A stretch of DNA of 64,000 nt from Sphingomonadales bacterium (GTDB lineage: Bacteria; Bacteroidota; Bacteroidia; UBA7662). Positions 1 to 8,445 of the stretch are shown one piece after another. Where the stretch lies: positions 1-64,000 of the forward strand of contig VHAX01000009.1 in NCBI GenBank assembly GCA_016872215.1, in the 5' to 3' direction. Position 1 is the first letter of the stretch. Each line of letters begins with the position of its first letter. The position numbers and the translations under genes were made by a program. The notes under the pieces were generated by a model. The model searched no databases, was not told the origin of the DNA, and was given only the letters and a program-made list of their open reading frames with translations.

Positions 1-195
1 GTAAAGTTTAATCTCTAGACTTTCATCTATTCTTTTTTTGTCCTTGACGTGCCCTCCGCACCCCTCCTCCACAATCCATCTCACCCCCCCTCTCCTGTCT
101 CTCAGGTATCCAGTATGTCAATGAACTTGTAAAAATTCCCTCCCGGGAACTTGCTTCAATCAATAACCAAAAAAAAGGGTAGCTGAATGAGGTCG

Positions 196-225
196 CAAAG
201 ATAGAGAAAAAAAACAAACAGTCAA
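196..225 (-). promoter_or_regulatory. Bacteroidota-type promoter firing toward the left edge
   Basis: Read on the minus strand, TATCTTTG (196-203) fits the TAnnTTTG -7 box, with TTGA 18 bases upstream (222-225). It points left, so it would drive a gene beyond the window start. The 1-248 interval holds no convincing coding sequence; the small open frame over 23-217 has no family features and a skewed composition. Confidence 0.5.
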
Positions 226-248
226 CTGTGATTTAAAAAATATCTGGA

Positions 249-626
249 TCAAAATTGCCCAGTGTTCAAGAGCACCAAGGTGCACGCCTCCTCAACACAA
301 ATTCCTGCAACCAAAAGCCTTTGCGTATGACCCGAATGCTCCGTTCCGGGATTTAAAATAACGCGCTGTGGCCTTAAAGAGCAAATGGCATCGAGTTGAC
401 TTTCAAGACGATCGGGACTCAAATAAACAGTGATGGTATGGATCATCACCTCTTTACCTGGCCATTCAGTGGTGACGGGCCGGCCCTCGATCATGCCCGG
501 CCGATTACCTAACAGCCAAACGGGGTAGCCAGCCTCCATGAGCCGACGAGCGGCCTGATTCGAATAACGGTGCGGCTGTTCACTTGCCCCCAAAACGAGG
601 ATATTAGATTGGATGGGCGTTATCAT
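249..626 (-). CDS. CoA-binding domain protein (YccU-like)
   Basis: A 125-residue protein that is essentially one Rossmann-like CoA-binding domain. The first strand and glycine turn (ILVLGAS, residues 9-15) and the following helix (NQAARRLMEAGY) are typical of the small YccU/CoA_binding_2 family. The C-terminal NPGTE segment and a late cysteine (EEACT) also match that family. These stand-alone proteins resemble the nucleotide-binding half of succinyl-CoA synthetase, but their cellular role is not established. It is monocistronic and transcribed leftward, separated by about 170 bases from the next gene on the same strand. Length agrees with the family, so the ATG start is accepted. Confidence 0.8.
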   Translation of the reverse strand: MITPIQSNILVLGASEQPHRYSNQAARRLMEAGYPVWLLGNRPGMIEGRPVTTEWPGKEVMIHTITVYLSPDRLESQLDAICSLRPQRVILNPGTEHSGHTQRLLVAGICVEEACTLVLLNTGQF

Positions 627-728
627 AACGGTAATATAAGCACATTCTTTCCTAAAAGCGGTTGAAAAGGGCTACGTCTGGTATACAGTTATACAACCTA
701 AAACGCTATTGAACGTCATAAATCCCTT

Positions 729-806
729 TGTGACACCTACAAGGCCTGTGAAACCCATAAAAGACCTGATAACTCCCTTAAAGCACTGAAAACCCCTAAA
801 TCGATT
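729..806. repeat. Degenerate ~20-base tandem repeat
   Basis: About four loosely conserved units start at 729, 747, 767 and 787. Each begins TGTGA, TGATA or TGAAA, followed by a C-rich and then an A-rich part (pattern TGtgAaacCCctaAAagaCC). The last unit runs into the 3' end of the FAD oxidoreductase gene. No known repeat family was recognised. Confidence 0.3.
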
Positions 807-2400
807 GAGATAAGTAACGTGCAATGGCCTGCATACTGTTGCGCCCATCGATGGAGGCGCTCATTATCCCGCCTGCATAACCAGCCCCTTCCCCCACGGG
901 AAATAGATTATCCACCTGGGGGTGCGCACGCGTTTCCGGATTACGGGGAATGCGGACGGGCGACGATGTGCGCGACTCAGGTGCCACCAAAATAGCCTCT
1001 TCCGTCAAAAAGGAGGGCATAGACCTCCCCAACTGGTTTAAACCGTCGGCCAACCGCATCGACACCCACTTGGGGAGCACCTCATACAGGTTGGAAGGCG
1101 TTACACCTGGGTGGTAGGAGCATACGGGGAGGCTCGCAGAAACTCGCTGCTCCAAAAAATCAGTCAAACGCTGCGCAGGTGCTTTTTGTAGTCCACCCCC
1201 CGCCAACCAGGCCGCCCGCTCCACAGCCGCTTGTGCTTTCATTAAAGCAAGTGGATTTTGGGCCGAATCGGGATAGTCGGACACTCTGATTTCAGTCACC
1301 CAGCCCGAATTGGCATACGGATTATTGCGGCGACTAGGTGACCAGCCGTTAGTCACAATTTCTTCGTTCCCCGTAGCACAGGGCGCTATGATGCCGCCAG
1401 GGCACATGCAAAAGGAGAAAACACCCCGGCCGTCGCTTTGCTCTATGAGCTTGTAGCCCGCGGGCGGCAGCAGACCATGATTATCGGTTCGCCGGTATTG
1501 TGTCCGGTTAATAAGTTCCTGGGGGTGCTCCATGCGAACGCCCAAGGCAAATGGCTTGGCCAGGAGTGCCACACCAGATCGATGAAGTAACTCAAATACA
1601 TCGCGCGCGCTGTGTCCGGTGGCCAATAGGAGTGTATCGACTGGGATTCGCTGCCCATCATTCGTTTTCAGCATTCTAATCTTGCGGGTGTCGCGCTCGA
1701 TTCCGGTCACCCATGTATTGAAATGGTATTCGCCCCCGCACGACTCAATGAACAAACGCATGCGTGACAGCACATCGGGCAATTTGTTGGTACCGATATG
1801 TGGGTGGGCATCGATCAGGATGTCACGCGGTGCGCCGAAATACACCAGGGCATCGAGAATCGGCCGTAATTCGCCCCGCTTAATGGAGCGGGTGTAGAGT
1901 TTCCCGTCGGAAAATGTGCCGGCACCTCCTTCACCGAAACAATAATTCGAATGCGGGGGCACGATGCCCTCGCGGGTAATCTGCACGAGGTCGCGCCGAC
2001 GCTCGCGGACGACTTTGCCCCGCTCAAGGATGACAGGTCTGTAGCCCAACGCAATGCACTCGATTGCTGCAAACAAGCCCGATGGTCCTGCACCTAAAAT
2101 GTGCACGGGTTGCGCCTGATGCACAGGTTTGTGGATCGGCTCACCAAAGGAATCAGCAGGCAAGGTACCGTCCTCCAACGTATAATTCCAACTTGCCCGT
2201 CCGTGGCGCGCATCCAAACTTCTTTTGGTGATGCGCACGGGAACGCCCGCCCCAAATGGACTAAGAGCGATGAGGTGGGCCGACAAGTGTTGCGGATCGG
2301 CGGCCGTGGCAGCATCCACCTTCACTACAGACAATGAGTTGGGAACAGAACGCATCTTCCTTTTGGAAGCCCCTGTTTTTCGGGAATATTTCGGCTTCAT
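796..2400 (-). CDS. NAD(P)/FAD-dependent oxidoreductase (COG2509-like)
   Basis: A 534-residue flavoprotein of the widespread but uncharacterised COG2509-type dehydrogenase family. An N-terminal region of about 95 residues precedes the FAD-binding Rossmann motif GAGPSG (103-108), which is followed by the acidic strand end (ILERG). The family signature rich in glycine and aromatic residues (NYCFGEGGAGTFSDGK) is present. The C-terminal part carries the second FAD contact (FPVGEGAGYAGGI). No membrane segment or signal peptide is seen, so it should be cytosolic. The substrate is unknown. An in-frame ATG at 2355 (MRSVPNS) is an equally possible start, because the first 15 residues are basic and not clearly conserved. 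It is transcribed divergently from dnaB. Confidence 0.85.
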   Translation of the reverse strand: MKPKYSRKTGASKRKMRSVPNSLSVVKVDAATAADPQHLSAHLIALSPFGAGVPVRITKRSLDARHGRASWNYTLEDGTLPADSFGEPIHKPVHQAQPVHILGAGPSGLFAAIECIALGYRPVILERGKVVRERRRDLVQITREGIVPPHSNYCFGEGGAGTFSDGKLYTRSIKRGELRPILDALVYFGAPRDILIDAHPHIGTNKLPDVLSRMRLFIESCGGEYHFNTWVTGIERDTRKIRMLKTNDGQRIPVDTLLLATGHSARDVFELLHRSGVALLAKPFALGVRMEHPQELINRTQYRRTDNHGLLPPAGYKLIEQSDGRGVFSFCMCPGGIIAPCATGNEEIVTNGWSPSRRNNPYANSGWVTEIRVSDYPDSAQNPLALMKAQAAVERAAWLAGGGLQKAPAQRLTDFLEQRVSASLPVCSYHPGVTPSNLYEVLPKWVSMRLADGLNQLGRSMPSFLTEEAILVAPESRTSSPVRIPRNPETRAHPQVDNLFPVGEGAGYAGGIMSASIDGRNSMQAIARYLSQSI

Positions 2401-2418
2401 CGCTCTCGGGGTGCTAAG

Positions 2419-2438
2419 TTATCCACCTTTTATCCACC
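2419..2438 (+). promoter_or_regulatory. Pair of DnaA-box-like 9-mers before dnaB
   Basis: TTATCCACC occurs twice, at 2419-2427 and 2430-2438. The two starts are 11 bases apart, about one helical turn, in the same orientation. Each differs from the classical DnaA box TTATCCACA only at the last base. They lie in the intergenic space between the FAD oxidoreductase start and dnaB. DnaA binding is inferred from the motif only. Confidence 0.4.
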
Positions 2439-2536
2439 AATTTCTCGAGGAAAGGTAAAAATGGGTATAACTGGTGCAAATTTATTTATAGCGTAAGGCA
2501 TCGCTCGGGTAAACAAGCCTTGCTATTATTGCAGGG

Positions 2537-4087
2537 ATGGAACTGAATCAATACAAGAACCGCAGGGGACGCGCGACAACTACGCCGGCTTCTTTGATGC
2601 GGGAAGTGAGCCAGATGGCTGCAAGCAAAGTACCGCCTCAATCAGTTGAATTGGAAGAGGCCGTTTTGGGTGCGCTCATGTTGGAAAAGGAAGCCCTATC
2701 GGCCGTGATCGATGTATTGAAGCCAGAGGTATTTTATGTCCCCAAAAACCAGCGGGTCTATGAAGCCATCCAGCGACTGTTTGAGCAGTCGAAGCCTGTC
2801 GACTTGCTTACGGTTACCCAGGAACTTCGTCAACTAGGCAAATTGGACGAAGTGGGTGGGGCGTTTCACGTGGCTGAGCTAACCAATCGTGTGGGGTCGG
2901 CTGCGCACGTGGAATACCACGCGCGTGTTTTACTCGAAAAGCACATATTGCGCGAGTTGATTCGGCTTTCGGGCGAGGTGACGCGACTGGCTTTCGATGA
3001 AACCACCGATGTTTTTGAACTCCTCGATAAAGCGGAGTCGGATTTATTTGCCGTGGCCGATCAGCACATCCGCCGCAACAGTGAACGCATGAGCACTTTG
3101 GTGGCCCGTGCCATCCGGCAAATCGAAGAAGTGGGAAAAACGGAGGACGGGATGTCGGGCATTCCCTCGGGCTTCGCGGGTCTCGACAGGCTGACCAACG
3201 GCTGGCAGCGGGCCACACTCAACATCATCGCTGCCCGTCCGGCCATGGGTAAAACGGCATTTGTATTGGGTTTGGCACGCAACGCGACGGTTGATTTCAA
3301 AAAACCGATTGCGTTCTTTTCCCTTGAGATGAGCAACGTTGAGCTTGTGAATCGTTTGATCTCATCGGAGACAGAAATCGAGGCCGGGAAAATCAAAAAA
3401 GGCAAGTTGGAGCCTCACGAGTGGGCGCAGTTGAACACCCGAATCACCCAACTTTCGGCGGCACCCTTTTTTATTGATGACACACCGCAAATCACCCTTT
3501 TTGAGTTGCGTGCCAAATGCAGGCGGCTCAAGGCCCAGCATGACATACAAATGGTGCTGATCGACTACCTTCAGCTAATGAGTGGGGGTTCGGAGTCACA
3601 GGGCAATAACCGCGAGCAGGTGATCGCCAGTATTTCCAGAGGTTTGAAAGCCCTTTCCAAGGAACTCGACATACCTGTTATTGCTTTATCGCAGCTGAGT
3701 CGCGCCGTTGAAACCCGTGGTGGAACCAAAAAGCCGATGCTGTCGGACCTGCGCGAATCGGGCTCCATCGAACAGGACGCTGATATTGTGATGTTTATTT
3801 TCAGGCCGGATTACTACGGTATGGAGGATGATACGACACCTCCAGGTTCCACCCAAATCATCTTGGCCAAGCACCGAAACGGACAAACCGGCGAGGTTTC
3901 CCTGAAATTCCTGAACAGGTTTGCCAAGTTCGTGGACTGGTCGGATGAATTCGGGTCTTCTCCGTTTCCGGTCCGTTCGGATGGCGGGGACAAAGGGGGC
4001 AGAGGCACGGGTGGAATTTCCATGCGCACCATGCCATCGCGCATGAACCATATGAGTGACCCGGATGACGAGCCTTCGCCCTTCTGA
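2537..4087 (+). CDS. dnaB: Replicative DNA helicase DnaB
   Basis: This is the hexameric helicase that unwinds DNA ahead of the replisome. The 516-residue chain has the N-terminal DnaB domain at about 34-135 (PPQSVELEEAVLGALM), a linker helix region, and the RecA-like motor. The motor shows Walker A ARPAMGKT (233-240), Walker B MVLIDYLQLM (339-348), and the sensor segment with SQLSRAVE and SDLRESGSIEQDAD. A glycine- and basic-rich tail of about 35 residues follows the core. No intein is present. The ATG lies five bases after TATTATTG (2524-2531), one mismatch from the TAnnTTTG promoter box, which suggests a very short or absent leader. ung overlaps its 3' end. Confidence 0.97.
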   Translation: MELNQYKNRRGRATTTPASLMREVSQMAASKVPPQSVELEEAVLGALMLEKEALSAVIDVLKPEVFYVPKNQRVYEAIQRLFEQSKPVDLLTVTQELRQLGKLDEVGGAFHVAELTNRVGSAAHVEYHARVLLEKHILRELIRLSGEVTRLAFDETTDVFELLDKAESDLFAVADQHIRRNSERMSTLVARAIRQIEEVGKTEDGMSGIPSGFAGLDRLTNGWQRATLNIIAARPAMGKTAFVLGLARNATVDFKKPIAFFSLEMSNVELVNRLISSETEIEAGKIKKGKLEPHEWAQLNTRITQLSAAPFFIDDTPQITLFELRAKCRRLKAQHDIQMVLIDYLQLMSGGSESQGNNREQVIASISRGLKALSKELDIPVIALSQLSRAVETRGGTKKPMLSDLRESGSIEQDADIVMFIFRPDYYGMEDDTTPPGSTQIILAKHRNGQTGEVSLKFLNRFAKFVDWSDEFGSSPFPVRSDGGDKGGRGTGGISMRTMPSRMNHMSDPDDEPSPF

Positions 4088-4790
4088 GCAAGATACCCTT
4101 ACCATCCTGCCCCCGGATCGCATCAGACTTTCCCCGTCCTGGCGGGCGTTGATCGGTGATTGCTTTGCGGAACCCTATTTTCTCAATCTAAAGAGGAATT
4201 TATTATTCGAGATCCGTTCGGGAGTTCGAATTTATCCGCCAGCGCAACGCTGGTTTGCGGCCTTCGACCATACCGAGCCCTCGGATGTGCGTGTGGTGGT
4301 AATTGGACAGGACCCCTACCATGGCCTGGATCAGGCACACGGCCTTGCCTTCTCCGTACTACCGGGCACTCCCCTCCCCCCCTCACTTCGCAACATCATC
4401 GAGGAAACGGAGCGCGACCTGGGGGTCAAATGGCCATCGAACCGCGGAGGAGATTTGTCGCATTGGGCGGCACAGGGTGTTCTGCTGCTAAACAGCATTC
4501 TGACCGTCCGCGATGGGGGTCCGGGTTCTCACCGAAATATCGGTTGGGAGCGGTTTACGGACACGGTGATCGCACGAATCAGCCAAAACCACCAACCGAC
4601 CGTTTTTATGCTCTGGGGTAGTTTTGCCCAATCGAAGCGGCCCCTGATTGATTCGGGAAAACACCTGATTCTGGAAGCGCCTCATCCATCCCCCCTATCG
4701 GCACACAGAGGCTGGTTTGGGAGTGGTCATTTTAGTCGAGCCAACGCTTTTTTGGAAAATCAAGGTCGGGGTTCGGTGGCGTGGTGCTGA
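4056..4790 (+). CDS. ung: Uracil-DNA glycosylase (family 1)
   Basis: Removes uracil from DNA as the first step of base-excision repair. The water-activating motif GQDPYHG is at residues 84-90 when counted from the GTG start. The uracil-pocket segment LLLNSILTV, and the DNA-intercalating loop HPSPLSAHRG near the C-terminus, are both intact. At about 240 residues it has the normal length for family-1 enzymes. The start is ambiguous: GTG at 4056 overlaps dnaB by 32 bases, while ATG at 4065 (MTSLRPS) is nine bases downstream and also fits. The overlap implies translational coupling to dnaB. The gene converges on the barrel gene that ends at 4837. Confidence 0.96.
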   Translation: MTRMTSLRPSEQDTLTILPPDRIRLSPSWRALIGDCFAEPYFLNLKRNLLFEIRSGVRIYPPAQRWFAAFDHTEPSDVRVVVIGQDPYHGLDQAHGLAFSVLPGTPLPPSLRNIIEETERDLGVKWPSNRGGDLSHWAAQGVLLLNSILTVRDGGPGSHRNIGWERFTDTVIARISQNHQPTVFMLWGSFAQSKRPLIDSGKHLILEAPHPSPLSAHRGWFGSGHFSRANAFLENQGRGSVAWC

Positions 4791-4836
4791 GAATGGGCCT
4801 GAATAAACCCAATTCTTTAACCAAATTCATGTACCC

Positions 4837-6231
4837 TTAATCGGTTCGGCGTGACGTACCGGATCCAATGAGCAAGTTGATCCCGGATTGGGCATGTACA
4901 AGAGTAGAGCGTTCGGGCAGAAAAAGCAGCGACCAATTGTCCGATATCAAATAACACTGCAGTGGGCCCATTTTGATGCACAAACCACCTCCGAGGTGAG
5001 CGGTGGCACCCTCAGAAAAGGTGTAGGATGTGCGGATCTTCAAAAAGCGACCGGGATTCCACTGAAGATAGGATGAAAATGCGGAACGAAGACCAGAAGC
5101 AGCCCGCATCGTTGAAAATACGCCACCACACTGCAGACGGGGGGAAGGCTGGTAGGATGCGGCCAGGTGAAAACCGGTACGCAGTGCGGTGCGAAAGGTC
5201 TCCGGTGCTACTTTTTTAATCTTTAGTGTGTTTAAAAAGGAATCGGCTGAGGCCTGAATCTGCTCGTCAAAGTTATTGAGGCTATCTAAGGCTACATAAT
5301 AATTGAGGCCCGAAAAGGTGTAGGTATTCGGCCCACCCCCATAGGCCTGCAGATCATTTTTCCAATTTATGCTGCCCACATCTGTGAGTGAAAAGGAAAA
5401 GTTCAGCCTGTCGCCGGGCGCAAAGGATGCACCCAGGTCGAATCCTGCTCCGGAGCCCCTGGAGGGCTGAACAAGATCGGATGGGACAAGGCTCAAATTC
5501 GAATCGAGTCCACCCGAATCGCTCAACAAAATGGGCAGACCAGCGGTCTGAATCCGGACATCCGATTCGAGTCGGATGCTGTCCGATGAGGCATTCAATA
5601 TAAAACGACTGTCGCGGCTATTGAAAGCAACCATCCCCTGCAAGTATTTCAGTCTGCCTCCTAAGCGCCAGTTTTTGTTGAACATGTGGCTATAGGCCAG
5701 ATGATGTTGGCGATAAGCCATGGCGCTGAGACCCATTCCGCTCATATTGAGGCTGTTCTGCTCAAAGTAATTATCCGCATTGCCTTTCTGTGCCATGCGA
5801 AGCAGGTCGATCGGCAACTGTATGTTGCCCTGCAGCACGATTCCACTGCCTATACCTATGTAGCAATTTCCGGGAATTGCGAATCCGATCTGCATCCAAT
5901 CAGCCTGAGCGGAGAAGGAAAAATCCATTGGGCGACCCGACTTTTTTTCAAAAACCGATGTGAAATCGGGACGTGACTGGTTGTTGTTTACTGGCAGAAG
6001 GACATCGGACAGGGTAAACGTGGGTGCATGGAAACTGGCGGTGCCTCCGGGTAAGGCCACAAAAAGGCGTGCATCGGGTCGCAGAGCGGGATTCAATTGC
6101 CACGATTGCGGCAGTGCGGCGAATTCATAGAGCCCGTGGCCAAACTGAGCACACACGGGTGTAGCCAGCAGCCCGCTCAAAAGTGTAAGCAATAAACGTG
6201 ATGCATTACTATTTAAAATACCCTGCGTCAT
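4837..6231 (-). CDS. DUF5723-like outer-membrane barrel protein
   Basis: A 464-residue secreted protein with a signal peptide ending near CAQFG (about residue 29). The start of the mature protein (LPQSWQLNPALRPDARLFVALPGG) resembles the N-terminus of DUF5723 family proteins of Bacteroidota, which look like outer-membrane beta-barrels. Many amphipathic strands alternating aromatic and polar residues follow, consistent with a barrel. It starts three bases after the stop of the lipoprotein gene upstream, so the two are co-transcribed and probably act together at the outer membrane. No enzymatic motif is seen. The family assignment is from pattern recognition and its function is unknown. Confidence 0.65.
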   Translation of the reverse strand: MTQGILNSNASRLLLTLLSGLLATPVCAQFGHGLYEFAALPQSWQLNPALRPDARLFVALPGGTASFHAPTFTLSDVLLPVNNNQSRPDFTSVFEKKSGRPMDFSFSAQADWMQIGFAIPGNCYIGIGSGIVLQGNIQLPIDLLRMAQKGNADNYFEQNSLNMSGMGLSAMAYRQHHLAYSHMFNKNWRLGGRLKYLQGMVAFNSRDSRFILNASSDSIRLESDVRIQTAGLPILLSDSGGLDSNLSLVPSDLVQPSRGSGAGFDLGASFAPGDRLNFSFSLTDVGSINWKNDLQAYGGGPNTYTFSGLNYYVALDSLNNFDEQIQASADSFLNTLKIKKVAPETFRTALRTGFHLAASYQPSPRLQCGGVFSTMRAASGLRSAFSSYLQWNPGRFLKIRTSYTFSEGATAHLGGGLCIKMGPLQCYLISDNWSLLFLPERSTLVHAQSGINLLIGSGTSRRTD

Positions 6232-6234
6232 CGC

Positions 6235-8304
6235 TTAAAATTGTGTACGAAGCTCCACACCGGTTTTCAACCGCAGAAAATAATCGCTGTAGAGCCGAAC
6301 CGGGACCGTGCCTTGTCCGCTGGTATTCAGCCGTACGCCCAGCACCCAATGGGTTGCCGAACGCACTCTATCTATCTCCGTTCTGTCAATTGCGAGCACA
6401 GAGCGGCCGGTGGTGGGACTAACCACCCGTCCCTGGGCATCCACGGATGCGGGTGGAATCAGGGTTATGTCCTCTTCATGCAGGGGCGAACCGAGGGAAT
6501 CGAGAAATATCATCTTCAAATCAAGCTGAAAGGGAAAGGTGCTCATGGCCTGAAAGTTGAACCGGGCATCCAAAACATCTTTAAACAGATCCTTTGGAGC
6601 CTCCAGGGTATCGGTAAACCCCAGATTGGTTAGACTCAATTCAAAGGGCAGATCGAATGTCAGTCCCACTTCCAGTCTGCTATCTGATCTAATAAAGTTC
6701 GTTTGCGGACCCGGGTTGGGGTTGATGTTAACATGTCCCGACAAAGAAAGGGTATCGGGGGGAAGGCTGATTAGGTATGGTAGTCGAGAATTGTTGCGGT
6801 TGTAGGAAAGCACTGTGACCGCGGTTTGTCCGGGCACCGAGGGGTGCTGTATGGGTTGTCGTGCCGGGCTGGCCGCCAGGCTGTCAACCCGTCCATCAGT
6901 ACTTTTCGCCTGCATATCGAGAAACAACTCAGAGGAAACACCGACAGAATTGCGCGATTCGATCGAGAATGAGGGATTGGCCAGGAAAAAACTCCCATCG
7001 ACCCGGTCGAAAAAGCTCAAATCGAGTCCCACTCGGGTCTTGGGCAGATCTATGGTTCTTTGTCCGAGCGCACCCACTACCTCCTCGAATTCGGGTTGCT
7101 GGAAGTCGCAAAATATCTGGATTGACTGCGATGAGTCGATGCTGATTAAGCCCTGACTGCTGTCGATTTGTCCGGTCACCCTATAACGGAATCGATTCCA
7201 TGGTCTTACGATATCCCGATCCAAATATAGCCAGGCACCAGCCAATGGCTGGGTGGCCGACGAAGGGAAGCATGTCGTGATGGGGATGAACATCGTTGTA
7301 GGTTGACCGCCAGGGCCTATCAAATCGGGTAATTCCACGGCTATATTTCCATTCAGGGACAGGTTGTGGATGGCTTGTATGTTCAATTGGCCGGATTGCA
7401 ACCGAATTTGGTGCAACTGTAGGCTGGTGTCTTGCAGTGTGAATTCAAATATTGCTGTATCTGTGTCGAATGTCTGCCGGGGTAATTTTCCCACTCCCCG
7501 CACAACTTGCAGGGAATCGGCTACGAATTCGAAGTTCAGTGATGCTGACGGCGGAATGATGGCTGAAATGCCCTGGGGGTTTGACTGAATCTTACTTAGA
7601 TTGATTTTGATGCTCGAGTAGACCGTGGAGCCGGCGAGTGAGAATCCGGATACTGACTGGGCACCTGAGGCTATTCCCCCGAGCCGAAATATCCCCAGGG
7701 TGACGGCAGGTCCTCCCGCCGGATTCACGGTCTGCACTTCCATTACGAGCGAATCGAGCGCCATTGGGAGTCCGTTGTGCACCGCCAGTCTAAGGGTTCC
7801 CTCACTGAATTCAAGTGATTGCAGTGATGGATTGGTGTCGGTTGAAAAATTGCCGGCTGATTGCGGGGGAATAGCGGGCAGAGGTACTGATTGTCCGCTC
7901 TGTATGGCCTGCTGAATTAATCCAGACGTCTGCGCATCCAGTCGATCTGCCAGCTCCCCAATTGGAATACTCCTGCGGAAATGAAGCGAATCGATCTGGA
8001 GGATCCCCAGATTCAACCCGACACTTTGAATGGGCTGGGCCGGAATTCTGAGATACTCTTCAGCGGATAACCGCAACAGGGTGTCATTGCGGTATGTCAT
8101 CCGTAAAAATCCATCAACCGAATCGGATTCAACCTCGGGATAATCGAGTACCACATCCCGCATATTCAGATAAAAAGTGCCCACCGGCAGACCCAACTCA
8201 GGCTCCCAATCGGGCTTAACCCACTGATCGGGATGGTATCGTTCTTTAAGACACGACGACAAAAGAAATACCAAAAGAATGCTGCCGAGAAAATTTTTAC
8301 TCAT
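6235..8304 (-). CDS. Large predicted lipoprotein, unknown function
   Basis: A 689-residue protein beginning with a lipoprotein signal: MSKNF, a hydrophobic stretch, and the lipobox LLSSC with the acylated cysteine at residue 18. I chose ATG 8304 over the upstream codon at 8346 because it places the signal peptide at the N-terminus. The rest is rich in beta-strand-like segments, serine, aspartate and glutamine, and lacks catalytic motifs I can name. A short TATATTTT sequence just before the ATG is one mismatch from the TAnnTTTG promoter box. It is the first gene of a two-gene unit with the barrel protein. I do not recognise the family. Confidence 0.75.
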   Translation of the reverse strand: MSKNFLGSILLVFLLSSCLKERYHPDQWVKPDWEPELGLPVGTFYLNMRDVVLDYPEVESDSVDGFLRMTYRNDTLLRLSAEEYLRIPAQPIQSVGLNLGILQIDSLHFRRSIPIGELADRLDAQTSGLIQQAIQSGQSVPLPAIPPQSAGNFSTDTNPSLQSLEFSEGTLRLAVHNGLPMALDSLVMEVQTVNPAGGPAVTLGIFRLGGIASGAQSVSGFSLAGSTVYSSIKINLSKIQSNPQGISAIIPPSASLNFEFVADSLQVVRGVGKLPRQTFDTDTAIFEFTLQDTSLQLHQIRLQSGQLNIQAIHNLSLNGNIAVELPDLIGPGGQPTTMFIPITTCFPSSATQPLAGAWLYLDRDIVRPWNRFRYRVTGQIDSSQGLISIDSSQSIQIFCDFQQPEFEEVVGALGQRTIDLPKTRVGLDLSFFDRVDGSFFLANPSFSIESRNSVGVSSELFLDMQAKSTDGRVDSLAASPARQPIQHPSVPGQTAVTVLSYNRNNSRLPYLISLPPDTLSLSGHVNINPNPGPQTNFIRSDSRLEVGLTFDLPFELSLTNLGFTDTLEAPKDLFKDVLDARFNFQAMSTFPFQLDLKMIFLDSLGSPLHEEDITLIPPASVDAQGRVVSPTTGRSVLAIDRTEIDRVRSATHWVLGVRLNTSGQGTVPVRLYSDYFLRLKTGVELRTQF

Positions 8305-8403
8305 AAAATATAGTTCCCGCACTATGACTGGATTCAACCAGAACACTTATGTTGGTACAATCTGGAAGATCTGAATCAATCGTAACATACAAATATGCAC
8401 AAA

Positions 8404-8434
8404 TTTCTGCTGATTTGTTTTTTGGCTATTTTTG
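8404..8434 (+). promoter_or_regulatory. Promoter of the aminotransferase-heptose kinase operon
   Basis: TATTTTTG (8427-8434) matches the TAnnTTTG -7 box, with TTTC (one mismatch to TTTG) 19 bases upstream at 8404-8407. The aminotransferase ATG at 8446 follows after 11 bases, giving a leader of only a few bases. Confidence 0.55.
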
Positions 8435-8445
8435 GGGCTTAACGT

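Noticed and set aside
23-217. 64-codon frame at the left edge
   Set aside because: Overlaps a promoter-like element and has biased low-complexity composition.
2419-2520. Full chromosomal replication origin before dnaB
   Set aside because: Only two imperfect DnaA-like boxes and no clear unwinding element or further box cluster; kept only as a regulatory-site candidate.
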